A stretch of DNA of 64,000 nt from Butyrivibrio sp. WCD3002 (GCF_000424265.1 NZ_AUJO01000014.1:1-64000); one strand, 5' to 3'; counted from the first letter of the stretch, positions 26,270-34,906 are shown. Numbers and translations: made by a program. Notes: generated from the sequence alone by a model not told the origin.

Positions 26270-27034
26270 TTACTGGATTTGGACCACTTTTCCAACATCA
26301 TAAATATCCGTTTTCTGATCGGGATATTTAATCTCAACATATTCTTTGAATTCTTTCGGGTCAGCACTGTTAAAAAGGAACATGTCATAGTGACCGGGAA
26401 CTGCGAGACCTGGCTTAAGTGTTCCCACAAGGTCTGCTGCCTCCTGATAGGTCATATTTCCGATGCAGTCTTCCTTAAGTCTTCTTGCATCTCTTCCGTT
26501 TATGGGCACAAACATTGCATCAAAGGGGCCCTTTTCCCTGAGCTTTCCGTAAATACCTTCATAGAGGCAGGTATCTCCCAGATGGCAGAGCTTTTTCCCA
26601 TTAAAGCTAACAATATAAATAAGATAAGGGTGCGTTCCATCCTCCCTGGTATCAAGGAACTCGTGGGCTGCAGGAATCGCTTCGATATGAACAGGTCCTT
26701 CATCCGCGCTAATGTTTTCATCCACGAAAATAAATCTGTCGGCGCTGATACCAAGGTCTCCCGGCAGATTATCCTTAAAGGCTATAGGTGCTACAAACTT
26801 AATTGAAGGATAAAGCTTTCCTATCTTTTTCCATGCCTCTCTGTCGATGTGATCCACATGATCATGGGTACCGAATATCAGACTCACATCTGACAGATCC
26901 TCTGCGTTTACGATATTCTCTACCTGTCTTCCATCCATATCTGAAAGAAACAGATCTATACCAAACTTATATCCTGTCTCTGTATCCCATACAAGAATTC
27001 CCTGCTGTCCTGTTCTCATGAAATTTACTGCCAT
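26270..27034 (-). CDS. UlaG-like metallo-beta-lactamase-fold hydrolase
   Basis: The zinc motif THDHVDHID (HxHxDH) near residue 57, the later HLGDT aspartate and the GHYDMF histidine place this in the metallo-beta-lactamase superfamily. The overall resemblance, including the MFLFN...DPKEFKEYV ending, is to L-ascorbate-6-phosphate lactonase UlaG. No ascorbate PTS genes are nearby, so the substrate stays open. It is 254 residues, has no signal peptide, and is preceded by AGGAGG-type spacing. The flavin reductase gene follows in the same direction after a 47-nt gap. Confidence 0.85.
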   Translation of the reverse strand: MAVNFMRTGQQGILVWDTETGYKFGIDLFLSDMDGRQVENIVNAEDLSDVSLIFGTHDHVDHIDREAWKKIGKLYPSIKFVAPIAFKDNLPGDLGISADRFIFVDENISADEGPVHIEAIPAAHEFLDTREDGTHPYLIYIVSFNGKKLCHLGDTCLYEGIYGKLREKGPFDAMFVPINGRDARRLKEDCIGNMTYQEAADLVGTLKPGLAVPGHYDMFLFNSADPKEFKEYVEIKYPDQKTDIYDVGKVVQIQ

Positions 27035-27081
27035 AACCCTTACCTCCTGATGTTTACCCTTTAATTATTTGTGCTCCGAGG

Positions 27082-27714
27082 TTATTTTTTCTTTTTGTGA
27101 CTCTTTTTATTACCCTGCTTATTTCCGGATTTTTTTGATGCCTTATTAGCCGGTTTCTTGGCTACACTATAGCCAAACTTACCAAGCTTTTTGCCGAGTT
27201 TAAAATATTCTCCGTGGGAGTATGCAACAAGATCTGCAGCTACCAGATCAAAGCGGCCCTTCTCGTCCAGATATTTTTCGTCCACTGTTACAGCCACAAC
27301 CTCTGCCACAAACATGTCATGGCTTCCAAGCTCAAGAATCTGCTTTACTTTACATTCAATATTTACAGGGCTCTCTTCTATTCCGGGAGCACTTATCTTC
27401 TGTGACTTCTGAGGAGTAAGCTTCATCTCCTTAAATTTGTCGTAATCTCTTCCGGATCTTACGCCACACCAGTCAGTGGCTCTTGTAAGCTCAGTATTTG
27501 TCAGGTTTACAACAAACTCCCCTGTCTCTTTTATGATGTCGTAGGAATATCTTTCTTTTCTTACGGATATGGAGAGCATAGCCGGAGAACTGCATATATT
27601 TCCTGCCCATGCAACTGTTATGATGTTTGGTTTTTCACCCTCTCTGCCACAGCTAACCATAACTGCGGGAATGGGATAAAGCATATTTCCGGGCTGCCAT
27701 ACTTCTTTAGCCAT
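27082..27714 (-). CDS. Flavin reductase-family (FMN-binding split barrel) protein
   Basis: A 210-residue protein with the flavin reductase-like split-barrel fold (MVSCGREGEKPNIITVAWAG and SISVRKERYSYDIIKETGEF near the N-terminus, then a core ending near residue 175). Such proteins bind FMN and transfer electrons to partner enzymes or oxygen. The last 35 residues are a Lys/Asn/Ser-rich basic tail (GNKQGNKKSHKKKK), a probable add-on that may bind nucleic acid or membrane. Confidence 0.88.
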   Translation of the reverse strand: MAKEVWQPGNMLYPIPAVMVSCGREGEKPNIITVAWAGNICSSPAMLSISVRKERYSYDIIKETGEFVVNLTNTELTRATDWCGVRSGRDYDKFKEMKLTPQKSQKISAPGIEESPVNIECKVKQILELGSHDMFVAEVVAVTVDEKYLDEKGRFDLVAADLVAYSHGEYFKLGKKLGKFGYSVAKKPANKASKKSGNKQGNKKSHKKKK

Positions 27715-27759
27715 TATTTCTGCTCCTTACTTTTTTATCTAATTTTATACAATATATAA

Positions 27760-27797
27760 GCCCCGGTAAAGGATTTATCAAAATCAATTACCGGGGC
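27760..27797 (-). terminator. Hairpin terminator after the ABC-F gene
   Basis: A 10-bp stem (GCCCCGGTAA 27760-27769 against 27788-27797) carries an inner 5-bp stem (GATTT/AAATC) across a 2x2 mismatch. It lies 12 nt after the ABC-F stop. The following TTATATATTG is a weak T-tract. Confidence 0.65.
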
Positions 27798-27808
27798 GGT
27801 CAGTTCAT

Positions 27809-29368
27809 TTAAAGCTTGGTGGTCCACTTGGTGCAGTCGATTATCCGGGTAGCAAGATCCTCATAAAAATCAGGCTCGTGGCATACCATAAGTACTGTAC
27901 CCTTGTATTCCTTAAGTGCTCTGTGGAGCTCCTCCTTCGCATCAACATCAAGATGGTTTGTAGGCTCGTCCAGTACCAGTATGTTGGACTCTCTGTTCAT
28001 GAGCTTACAGAGTCTTACCTTTGCCTGCTCACCACCTGATAAAACCTTGCACTTACTCTCAATGTGTTTGGTGGTTAGACCGCACTTGGCAAGAGCTGAG
28101 CGGACCTCATACTGGGTAAAGGAAGGGAACTCATTCCATATTTCTTCAAGACATGTAGTCGTGGTATCAGGAGACATCTCCTGCTCGAAATAACCTATCT
28201 CTACATGCTCTCCCCTCTGTACCCAACCTGACAGAGAAGGGATCAAACCAAGAAGACTCTTTAAAAGTGTGGTTTTACCGATACCGTTGGCTCCTGTCAG
28301 TACAACAAAGGTATTTCTCTCAATCATCAGGTTAAGAGGGCTTGATAAAGGCTCCTCATATCCGATAACCAGATCCTTGGTCTCAAAAAGAACCTTACCG
28401 GGAGTTCTTGCTGTCTTAAAATAAAACTCCGGCTTTGGCTTTTCCTGTACCTTCTCGATAAGCTCCATGTTATCAAGCTTTTTCTGTCTTGCCATAGCCA
28501 TGTTTCTTGTGGCAACTCGTGCCTTATTTCTCGCAACAAAGTCCTTAAGATCAGCAATCTCCTGCTGCTGTCTGTTATAAGCAGCCTCTCTTTGTGCTTT
28601 TTTCATCTCATAGACTTCCATGAACTTATCGTAGTCGCCCACATATCTCTCAAGGCTGTGGGTTGTACCATCCATGTGATAAATGATGTTCACTACGCTG
28701 TTGAGGAACGGAATGTCATGGGATATCAGAATAAAAGCATTCTCGTATTCCTGAAGGTATCTTGTAAGCCATACTATATGCTCAGCATCGAGGTAGTTGG
28801 TAGGCTCGTCCAAAAGAAGGATGTCAGGCTTTTCCAAAAGAAGCTTTGCAAGAAGTATCTTTGTACGCTGTCCTCCGGAAAGCTCCGTTACGTCCCTGTC
28901 AAGTCCAAGCTCAAGGAAACCAAGGGCTCTTGATACCTCATCAATCTTTGAATCTATAAGATAAAAATCGTGATTGGTCAAAAGATCCTGTATTGTGCCA
29001 AGCTCTTCCATCAGTGCTTCCAGCTGCTTCTCATCAGCTTCGCCCATGGCATCGCAGATCTCATTCATCCTGCGCTCCATCTCATAAAGGGGCTCATAGG
29101 CAGATGCAAGCACGTCCCTTATTGTCATGCCTTCCTTAAGAACTGCATGCTGATCAAGATAGCCTGCCTTCACATTTTTTGCCCACTCAATATTACCGGC
29201 ATCAGGCATAAGCTTGCCTGTAATTATATTCATAAATGTGGACTTGCCTTCACCGTTTGCTCCAACAAGTCCAATGTGCTCTCCCTTAAGAAGTCTGAAT
29301 GATACATCATCAAAAATAGCTCTGTCACCAAAACCATGGGTGAGATGCTCAACGTTCAAAATACTCAT
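27809..29368 (-). CDS. ABC-F family ATPase (YfmM-like)
   Basis: Two soluble ABC domains in one chain with no membrane segments, the ABC-F layout. Walker A motifs are GANGEGKST (near residue 36) and GANGIGKTT (near 345). Signature motifs are LSGGQRTKI and LSGGEQAKV, and both Walker B boxes end in LLDEPTNYLD / VLDEPTNHLD. ABC-F proteins act on the ribosome, either in translation of difficult sequences or in antibiotic protection. The N-terminal part most resembles Bacillus YfmM, a housekeeping-type member. GGAAGG fixes the ATG at 29368 (519 residues). Confidence 0.92.
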   Translation of the reverse strand: MSILNVEHLTHGFGDRAIFDDVSFRLLKGEHIGLVGANGEGKSTFMNIITGKLMPDAGNIEWAKNVKAGYLDQHAVLKEGMTIRDVLASAYEPLYEMERRMNEICDAMGEADEKQLEALMEELGTIQDLLTNHDFYLIDSKIDEVSRALGFLELGLDRDVTELSGGQRTKILLAKLLLEKPDILLLDEPTNYLDAEHIVWLTRYLQEYENAFILISHDIPFLNSVVNIIYHMDGTTHSLERYVGDYDKFMEVYEMKKAQREAAYNRQQQEIADLKDFVARNKARVATRNMAMARQKKLDNMELIEKVQEKPKPEFYFKTARTPGKVLFETKDLVIGYEEPLSSPLNLMIERNTFVVLTGANGIGKTTLLKSLLGLIPSLSGWVQRGEHVEIGYFEQEMSPDTTTTCLEEIWNEFPSFTQYEVRSALAKCGLTTKHIESKCKVLSGGEQAKVRLCKLMNRESNILVLDEPTNHLDVDAKEELHRALKEYKGTVLMVCHEPDFYEDLATRIIDCTKWTTKL

Positions 29369-29431
29369 TATTATTCCTTCCAAAAATATCCCGGGTTAAT
29401 AAGTTCTCTATATTCTAAATGATTTAATATC

Positions 29432-30802
29432 TTATGCAAAGTAGCTCCAAAGTCCGTAAACAGTAAGGAATACCAAAATCACAGGCAGTACCAGCTTAAA
29501 GTACCACTTAAGTGCAAGGCTCATCTTTATTCCAACGCCGCTGTTGACCTCTTCAATATAATTATCAAAGCCCCAGCCGTACTTACTGGTACAGAACAGG
29601 CAGCATATAAGTGATCCTATGGGCAACACCAGATTACTTACAAAGAAGTCCTCAAGATCCATTATGCAATTACCTGCCTTAAGAGGCTGGAAGTCGCTCC
29701 ATAAGTTAAATCCAAGGGCACAGGGAATTGATCCCAAAGTAATAACAAGACCTGCAAAAGCTGCCGCCCTTCTTCTGTCATATCCAAAAAGATCGATGGA
29801 AAAGCTTACATCATTTTCAAATACACCAACCATAGTGGACAGTGCTGCAAAGTACATGAAAAGGAAAAACAGACTTCCGATTATTCTGCCGCCCTTCATT
29901 GATGCAAACACATTGGGAAGGGTAAGGAAAATAAGGCTTGGTCCCTTATCCGGTGCTACTCCGTATGCAAAGCATGCAGGAATAGTGATAAGGCCTGCCA
30001 CAATTGCAACAAAGGTATCAAGACCTGCTACCAGCATAGCTTCGCCTACAAGACTTCGCTCCTTTTTAATATAGCTTCCGAAGATCTCCATGCCACCCAT
30101 TCCAAGGCTCAGTGTGAAAAAGCTCTGGTTCAGGGCACCGTAAAGCACATTTCCGATGCCTACCTTTCTGACATTGTCCATGTTGGGCATCAGATAAAAC
30201 TTAACTCCCTCTATGGAGCCGGGAAGCATCAGTGAATAGATGCCAAGTCCGATCATGATAAGGATCAGCATGATCATCATTATCTTTGTTATCTTTTCAA
30301 CGCCCTTTTCAAGACCCATGGAAGTGATGAACACAGTTATCAGCATTGTGATTCCCATAAAGAAAATAAGTATTCTTGGGCTGCTCATCATCCTGCCATA
30401 GAGCTCTTCTATTTTTTCAGGACTCTGACCCTGGAAAGCTCCCATCAAAGCCAGCACAAAATATCTGAGTATCCATCCGGATACCACAGAATAAAACATA
30501 AGAAGAATATAATTTCCCGCGATGGCAAAGTATCCGTAAATATGCCACTTACTGCCTTTAGGCTCAAGCTTTTTAAATGCTGAAAGTACGCTGAGACGAC
30601 TTGATCTTCCTATGGCGTACTCCATGGTCATTATCGGCACTCCAAGAATAAGTAAAAACAATACATAGACAAGTACAAACAGACCGCCGCCATTTTCTCC
30701 AACCATGTATGGGAATCGCCACACATTACCGATTCCTATTGCACATCCCGCGGAGAGCAGAATAAATCCCAATCTGCTTCCAATTGATTCTCTTTCTTTC
30801 AT
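29432..30802 (-). CDS. Neurotransmitter:sodium symporter (NSS) family transporter
   Basis: This 456-residue transporter has the LeuT-type fold with about eleven or twelve helices. The start of helix 1 reads GFILLSAGCAIGIGNVWRFP with the unwound GxGNxWRFP sodium and substrate site, followed by ENGGGLF. It should take up an amino acid or amine with sodium. The start at ATG 30802 has a GGGGTG ribosome site; the open frame extends 26 codons upstream but through a terminator hairpin. That hairpin lies only 24 nt before the start codon. Confidence 0.92.
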   Translation of the reverse strand: MKERESIGSRLGFILLSAGCAIGIGNVWRFPYMVGENGGGLFVLVYVLFLLILGVPIMTMEYAIGRSSRLSVLSAFKKLEPKGSKWHIYGYFAIAGNYILLMFYSVVSGWILRYFVLALMGAFQGQSPEKIEELYGRMMSSPRILIFFMGITMLITVFITSMGLEKGVEKITKIMMIMLILIMIGLGIYSLMLPGSIEGVKFYLMPNMDNVRKVGIGNVLYGALNQSFFTLSLGMGGMEIFGSYIKKERSLVGEAMLVAGLDTFVAIVAGLITIPACFAYGVAPDKGPSLIFLTLPNVFASMKGGRIIGSLFFLFMYFAALSTMVGVFENDVSFSIDLFGYDRRRAAAFAGLVITLGSIPCALGFNLWSDFQPLKAGNCIMDLEDFFVSNLVLPIGSLICCLFCTSKYGWGFDNYIEEVNSGVGIKMSLALKWYFKLVLPVILVFLTVYGLWSYFA

Positions 30803-30825
30803 TGCTACACCCCAATTTGATACGC

Positions 30826-30869
30826 AAAAAAACACCGGCGGCTGAGATATTTCTTTCAGCACACCAGTG
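30826..30869 (-). terminator. Terminator/attenuator hairpin just before the NSS transporter
   Basis: On the minus strand a stem of 13 base pairs with one bulge (30861-30869 region against 30833-30845) is followed by seven T residues (plus-strand A run 30826-30832). It may terminate the upstream LytTR operon. Only 24 nt separate the T-run from the NSS start codon, leaving no room for a promoter, so the hairpin must also lie inside any transporter transcript. Confidence 0.8.
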
Positions 30870-30897
30870 CAGTAATCCAACTGTATTATGGTACTTC

Positions 30898-30913
30898 ATA
30901 AATCATGATTTAT
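30898..30913. promoter_or_regulatory. Perfect 16-bp palindrome upstream of the NSS transporter
   Basis: ATAAATCATGATTTAT is a perfect palindrome between the DUF3021 stop and the leader hairpin. A TTG-rich stretch before it and CATAAT after it on the minus strand hint that it overlaps a promoter. An operator role is inference. Confidence 0.5.
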
Positions 30914-30935
30914 CAACAACCAAAGCACATTTTTA

Positions 30936-31352
30936 TCACTTGGAACGTTCCTGTAATTCTCTGATAATATCTGCCTTTTTCCTGGTATCTGCGAACACGC
31001 TGTAGTAGTAGACTCCCGCAAGGATTATATAGGGAATGGTAAATGACCTGTAAAACTCAAACCAGCCCCTTGGAGTTACCTCATCGAATCTGCTTACTAT
31101 CAAAATAAAAACTGCGACCAGCACACATGCCACAAGATACTGAATAACCATCATCGCAAGTGGACTTATATTATCAAAAAGTCCGTGCAGCGATAAGACA
31201 ACAGAAGCTATGATGCAGGTAATAAACATTATCATCTCATTCCGGTTATTAGTCTGGCCTCCCGTCAATGAATTGATAATTGCTGCTGTCACTGAAACCA
31301 TCGTATATGAAATGCAAATCATTAAAGCTAAATTAACAAGATACTTTTTCAT
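30936..31352 (-). CDS. DUF3021 membrane protein
   Basis: A 138-residue protein with four predicted membrane helices (about residues 5-27, 42-60, 68-90 and 105-122). DUF3021 proteins are nearly always encoded directly after a LytTR regulator and probably control that regulator from the membrane. Here the start codon shares one base with the LytTR stop (TAATG), supporting a coupled pair. No catalytic motif is seen. Confidence 0.82.
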   Translation of the reverse strand: MKKYLVNLALMICISYTMVSVTAAIINSLTGGQTNNRNEMIMFITCIIASVVLSLHGLFDNISPLAMMVIQYLVACVLVAVFILIVSRFDEVTPRGWFEFYRSFTIPYIILAGVYYYSVFADTRKKADIIRELQERSK

Positions 31353-31822
31353 TATGCCATTTTCCTCATTCTCTGAAGATACTCATCAAATCCCTTTTTA
31401 TAACTCCTGTTAACACAGATTCTCTCACCGTTATCAAAGTAGGCGTAAACCTTCATGTTTAGATCAGGCTTTAGCTGTTTAATTTTATAAATATTTATAA
31501 GATTAGACTTTGATACCCTGACAAAGCCGTAGTTCCAAAGAAGTTCTTCACACTCGGCAAGAGTCTTCATAATGCGATAGACTCCGCTTCCTGTGTAAAT
31601 AAATAGCTTTCTGTCCACATAGTCCAGATAATAGACCTCCTTTGGATCAATCAATATCTCCTCACCTTCGTCAAGATCATCATCCGCCGGTCTTCCTGAA
31701 AGAGAAAGTCTTTCTGAATTTACAATATCAATTATCTGCTTTATCTGCGGACGCATATTTGAGTAATACACGTCCACATGTTCATTTATTGTATTCTTAT
31801 CTTCGAAAAGGTTAAGCTTCAT
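31352..31822 (-). CDS. LytTR-family DNA-binding regulator
   Basis: The C-terminal 95 residues form a LytTR DNA-binding domain (DPKEVYYLDYVDRKLFIYTG, ECEELLWNYGFVRVSKSNLIN, ICVNRSYKKGFDEYL). The N-terminus is short and has no receiver domain, so it is not a classical response regulator. It is expressed with the upstream hydrolase-like gene (8-nt gap) and the downstream DUF3021 partner. Two direct repeats 21 bp apart upstream of the operon look like its own binding site, so autoregulation is likely. Confidence 0.9.
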   Translation of the reverse strand: MKLNLFEDKNTINEHVDVYYSNMRPQIKQIIDIVNSERLSLSGRPADDDLDEGEEILIDPKEVYYLDYVDRKLFIYTGSGVYRIMKTLAECEELLWNYGFVRVSKSNLINIYKIKQLKPDLNMKVYAYFDNGERICVNRSYKKGFDEYLQRMRKMA

Positions 31823-31830
31823 ACCATTTT

Positions 31831-32511
31831 TTATAATCCGGCATTTGCAAGGAAGGTATCAACATATTCCATGTATCCTGCAGGATCATCAATTACTCCT
31901 TCAATATGCTTGCTGTTTACATATGCAATACTCTTTACCTGGCTTCCTACATTTTCATATACTTCTTCAACCTTCTCTGGAAGGCATACTGTATCTTTTT
32001 CAGAAACAAAGACGAGTGTGGGAAGCTGATCATTAGCTACAACTATTATAGTATCGCCCTCATCCCAGTTAACACCATAGAAAAGTCTTGAGTAAAGCTT
32101 GCTTGTATCTGTGAGAAAAGATGTAACAAAGGATTCCATCTCCTTCGGGTCATCATCTGCAATTACGCTTCTTACCATGTATTCCATACCGGGAACGGGG
32201 CTGTCACAGATTACTGCATCTGCAGCTTCTTCTGTGCCGGGAGTTACATTTGATGCATAAATCGCGCTCACCTGAGCGCCCATTGTTGTTACTGCAATCT
32301 CTTTTCCTGAATATTCAGCATTAAAACCGTCAAGATCGTAGCCATAGGTTGCAAGCTGCTTAACTGAATTGCCCTGAGTATCATTACCTTTATTCTGGTA
32401 AAGCACGCTGTCAGAAACCAGCTTTGCCATTCCTATAGTTCCTACAACAATCAGTGCTACAACTGCTCCTAATGTGATTTTTCCCACCTTAACGATTATG
32501 TTCTTTTTCAT
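31831..32511 (-). CDS. Membrane-anchored alpha/beta-hydrolase-like protein lacking the nucleophile region
   Basis: The N-terminus has a signal anchor (residues 8-32). The rest resembles clostridial extracytoplasmic alpha/beta hydrolases. GYDLDGFNAEYSGKEIAV matches their lead-in strand, DAVICDSPVPGMEYM the strand after the nucleophile elbow, and LPTLVFVSEKDTV with SKHIEGVIDDP the acid and histidine segments. The expected HG and GxSxG stretch between residue 88 and about 98 is missing: the chain passes directly from SAIYASNV to ADAVICDSP. About 80 residues appear to have been lost in frame. It is probably catalytically inactive, perhaps a sensor or binding protein for the LytTR operon it heads. 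Homology is read by eye. Confidence 0.6.
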   Translation of the reverse strand: MKKNIIVKVGKITLGAVVALIVVGTIGMAKLVSDSVLYQNKGNDTQGNSVKQLATYGYDLDGFNAEYSGKEIAVTTMGAQVSAIYASNVTPGTEEAADAVICDSPVPGMEYMVRSVIADDDPKEMESFVTSFLTDTSKLYSRLFYGVNWDEGDTIIVVANDQLPTLVFVSEKDTVCLPEKVEEVYENVGSQVKSIAYVNSKHIEGVIDDPAGYMEYVDTFLANAGL

Positions 32512-32550
32512 TTGTATTTGCTCCTTTTCTTAAGATGTTTTTACCTTATC

Positions 32551-32574
32551 AGAAAAGGATCTCGCCTGTATTCA
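32551..32574 (-). promoter_or_regulatory. Possible promoter of the LytTR operon
   Basis: TTGAAT on the minus strand lies five bases downstream of the LytTR repeats, with TGATAA about 18 bp further on. The spacing is slightly long, as is common for activated promoters. Box edges are approximate. Confidence 0.4.
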
Positions 32575-32578
32575 AATT

Positions 32579-32612
32579 TGCACAAGTTACATTTTGGGAT
32601 GCATAAGTTGCA
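32579..32612 (-). promoter_or_regulatory. Putative LytTR operator: two 13-nt direct repeats 21 bp apart
   Basis: The plus strand reads TGCACAAGTTACA (32579-32591) and TGCATAAGTTGCA (32600-32612), 11 of 13 identical and exactly two helical turns apart. LytTR regulators bind paired direct repeats with this centre-to-centre spacing. The pair sits about 70 nt upstream of the first gene of the LytTR operon. Confidence 0.75.
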
Positions 32613-32619
32613 ATTGACT

Positions 32620-33189
32620 TTAGTCATCCATAAAAAATACTAAATTAAAACGGACCTCGTGGCGCTCAATGTCCCTGTTGGTGTAACAGCACCTGTCAAA
32701 ACCCATAAGCTTAAAGCCCTGCTTCCTGTAAAAGGTGATGGCTCTAACGTTACAGGACTGGGTCTCAAGCATGATGGCACGCCTTCCCTGCGCCTTTGCC
32801 TTTTCCTTTGCAAGATTCATAAGCTTTGTTCCAATGCCCTTACGATGCAGCTCATCTGCTACCCAGAGCTCCGTGATCAAAAGTCTGTTACTCCACTCCT
32901 CAGGACAAAACTCAATGCAGGCAAGGAGCTTCTTCTCGCCGTTTTCTTCTGCGACTATTCCAAAGGCCTCAGCCCCTTCCCAAAATTCCTGATAGAGTTT
33001 GTCAGGAAAATCATACTCCTCAGGTGTATGGGTAACCGGTGTATCAAACTTCTTTTTTACCATCTTGGCTGAGAATTCGTCGTCACTTTCCTCTATTTCC
33101 AGGTCATAATACTCCTCACTGGTATTTCTCATCATGATGGGAGTGCCCTGCCACTCTTCCTTTGGGAGACTTACTATTTCATATTCCAT
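32620..33189 (-). CDS. GNAT-family N-acetyltransferase
   Basis: A 189-residue GNAT. The acetyl-CoA pyrophosphate loop HRKGIGTKLMNLAKEKA and the LETQSCNVRAITFYRKQGF segment are clear and resemble streptothricin-type acetyltransferases (SatA-like). The exact substrate cannot be told, so an antibiotic-resistance role should not be assumed. It stands alone between the radical SAM gene upstream (57-nt gap) and the LytTR operon. Confidence 0.87.
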   Translation of the reverse strand: MEYEIVSLPKEEWQGTPIMMRNTSEEYYDLEIEESDDEFSAKMVKKKFDTPVTHTPEEYDFPDKLYQEFWEGAEAFGIVAEENGEKKLLACIEFCPEEWSNRLLITELWVADELHRKGIGTKLMNLAKEKAKAQGRRAIMLETQSCNVRAITFYRKQGFKLMGFDRCCYTNRDIERHEVRFNLVFFMDD

Positions 33190-33246
33190 ACTGTTTAAAC
33201 CTCGTTGTCTTATATTTTTAATTATTTCTAAATTCTGCTGTTTATC

Positions 33247-34128
33247 TTAAGTGAAATCGAACAGACTCAGCTGTTTATATTTTTCCGGAAACTCATTCAT
33301 ATATGAAAAGCACTCATCCGGCTTGTACATCATATTGTTCCCTTCACAAACCCTTCTAAGGAGTGCGAATAATGCCTTTGAATTCGGACTTGGAACCTCA
33401 TAGGCATTACCATAGGTACTGATGTATTTTTGCTTTAATCCCGGAAAATGCTTATCAAGAGCAGCATAATAATACTCTCTGTCACCCTCTCTTAGAGTTA
33501 CTCCCATACCAAAATTGATGATGCCCTTAACCCCGGTCTGCGCGCAGGCATCAAGTATCTGTCCCACGTTTTCCTCCGTATCATTTATAAAAGGAAGAAT
33601 GGGAGACAGCCATACTACTGTGGGAATCCCTCTTTTTTGCATCTCGGATAAAACTTCTATCCTTCTTTTGGTATTACATACATTGGGCTCAAGAATGCTG
33701 CAAAGCTCATCGTCATAAGTTGTAAGTGTTATCTGGACAACACACTTTGTTTTCCTGTTTATCTCATCAAGAAGATCGATATCTCTGAGAATTCTGTCTG
33801 ACTTTGTCTGAATGGCAAGGCCAAATCCATATTGATGAATTATCTCCAGACACCTTCTTGTCAGTCCGAGCTCTTCCTCACAGTGCATATATGGATCAGA
33901 CATTGAACCTGTTCCTATCATGCACTTTTTTCTCTTCGATTTAAGGGCAGCCTCCAGAAGCTGCGGTGCATTCTGTTTTGCCTCAATATCCTCAAAGGGA
34001 TGCATAAACTGATAACACTTGCTTCTGCTGTCACAGTAAATGCATCCGTGAGTGCACCCTCTGTAGATATTCATTCCGCAACGACCGTCGCTTGTTATGA
34101 GTATTCCTTTTGCATCGACAAAATGCAT
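33247..34128 (-). CDS. SPL-family radical SAM protein
   Basis: The cysteine motif RGCTHGCIYCDSRS (CxxxCxxC, near residue 25) binds the [4Fe-4S] cluster. The rest matches the spore-photoproduct-lyase-like Rv2578c group (IGTGSMSDPYMHCEEELGLTRR, IQTKSDRILRDIDLL, TTYDDELCSILEPN). True spore photoproduct lyase is longer with a different cysteine spacing, so I call only the family. It is 293 residues and begins 4 nt after the methyltransferase stop; the two are probably one operon. Confidence 0.88.
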   Translation of the reverse strand: MHFVDAKGILITSDGRCGMNIYRGCTHGCIYCDSRSKCYQFMHPFEDIEAKQNAPQLLEAALKSKRKKCMIGTGSMSDPYMHCEEELGLTRRCLEIIHQYGFGLAIQTKSDRILRDIDLLDEINRKTKCVVQITLTTYDDELCSILEPNVCNTKRRIEVLSEMQKRGIPTVVWLSPILPFINDTEENVGQILDACAQTGVKGIINFGMGVTLREGDREYYYAALDKHFPGLKQKYISTYGNAYEVPSPNSKALFALLRRVCEGNNMMYKPDECFSYMNEFPEKYKQLSLFDFT

Positions 34129-34132
34129 ACCA

Positions 34133-34906
34133 TCACTCTTTCCTTATATACCAGCTGTAGCCGTAGAAAATCAGCTTCCTTTCCTGATCGCCAAAAACGG
34201 GCCTTAGAGACTCCAGCATCCAGCTTCTGGCCTCGTCTTCAGCTATCTCTCCGCCTTCAATTCTGGCATTAACATTGGACTGAATAAGCATGAAATTCAC
34301 AAAGTCTTCAAGAGTAAACCCGTACTCCATCTCATACTCTGTCTGCTTTTCCATAATAAATCCGTCAATCAGATCCTGCTGACTCCACTTATTTTCTTTT
34401 CTTGGTGGTTTGGGAAACTTTTTTAGATACTCATCCTGATACCATGTTGTGTAATCACTGTTTCCTGCCATTTTGTCAGTGATACCAAAATCATAGATAA
34501 CTATCAGAGCTTTATCGGAAACTACCTCTTTCATATTCTCCATGAACCGCTTTTCATCCACCCAGTTTATGCAGCCTGCTGCCGTAACGATGTCGTATTT
34601 TTCATCCGGCACCCTGGTCTCCTCAGCCTTTGCAACATAAAAGGAAAAAGCCTTATCACTGTAAATCTCTCTGCACACCTCTACCATCGAGTCAGCGATA
34701 TCTGTACCGGTGACCTTGTTGCAAATAAGCTTAAGAGCTTTTGTGGAAAGCCCTGCGCCACAGCCCACATCAAGACCGTTTTCGAAATGATACGCTTCAG
34801 GAAGCTCTAAGTCCTCCAGCAATCTGCCCATTACGCTTTTGTGGAGCCAGGGCCTCTTCAAATACCCTTCCGCGATTCTTTTGGAATCAAAAGATTTGTT
34901 ATTCAT
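34133..34906 (-). CDS. Class I SAM-dependent methyltransferase
   Basis: The 257-residue protein carries methyltransferase motif I LDVGCGAGLST near residue 45, motif II around GTDIADSMVEV and the post-motif VTAAGCINWVDEKRF. It resembles the UbiE/Tam-type small-molecule methyltransferases; the substrate is unknown. A consensus promoter lies upstream, and the radical SAM gene follows with a 4-nt gap. Confidence 0.88.
   Translation of the reverse strand: MNNKSFDSKRIAEGYLKRPWLHKSVMGRLLEDLELPEAYHFENGLDVGCGAGLSTKALKLICNKVTGTDIADSMVEVCREIYSDKAFSFYVAKAEETRVPDEKYDIVTAAGCINWVDEKRFMENMKEVVSDKALIVIYDFGITDKMAGNSDYTTWYQDEYLKKFPKPPRKENKWSQQDLIDGFIMEKQTEYEMEYGFTLEDFVNFMLIQSNVNARIEGGEIAEDEARSWMLESLRPVFGDQERKLIFYGYSWYIRKE

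Noticed and set aside
30803..30935. Glycine or other known riboswitch, or T-box, before the NSS transporter
   Set aside because: The leader is too short and lacks the conserved cores; only a bulged terminator hairpin and a palindrome are seen.
32620..33189. Streptothricin resistance gene sat
   Set aside because: The resemblance is confined to general GNAT features plus one segment; not enough to name the substrate.
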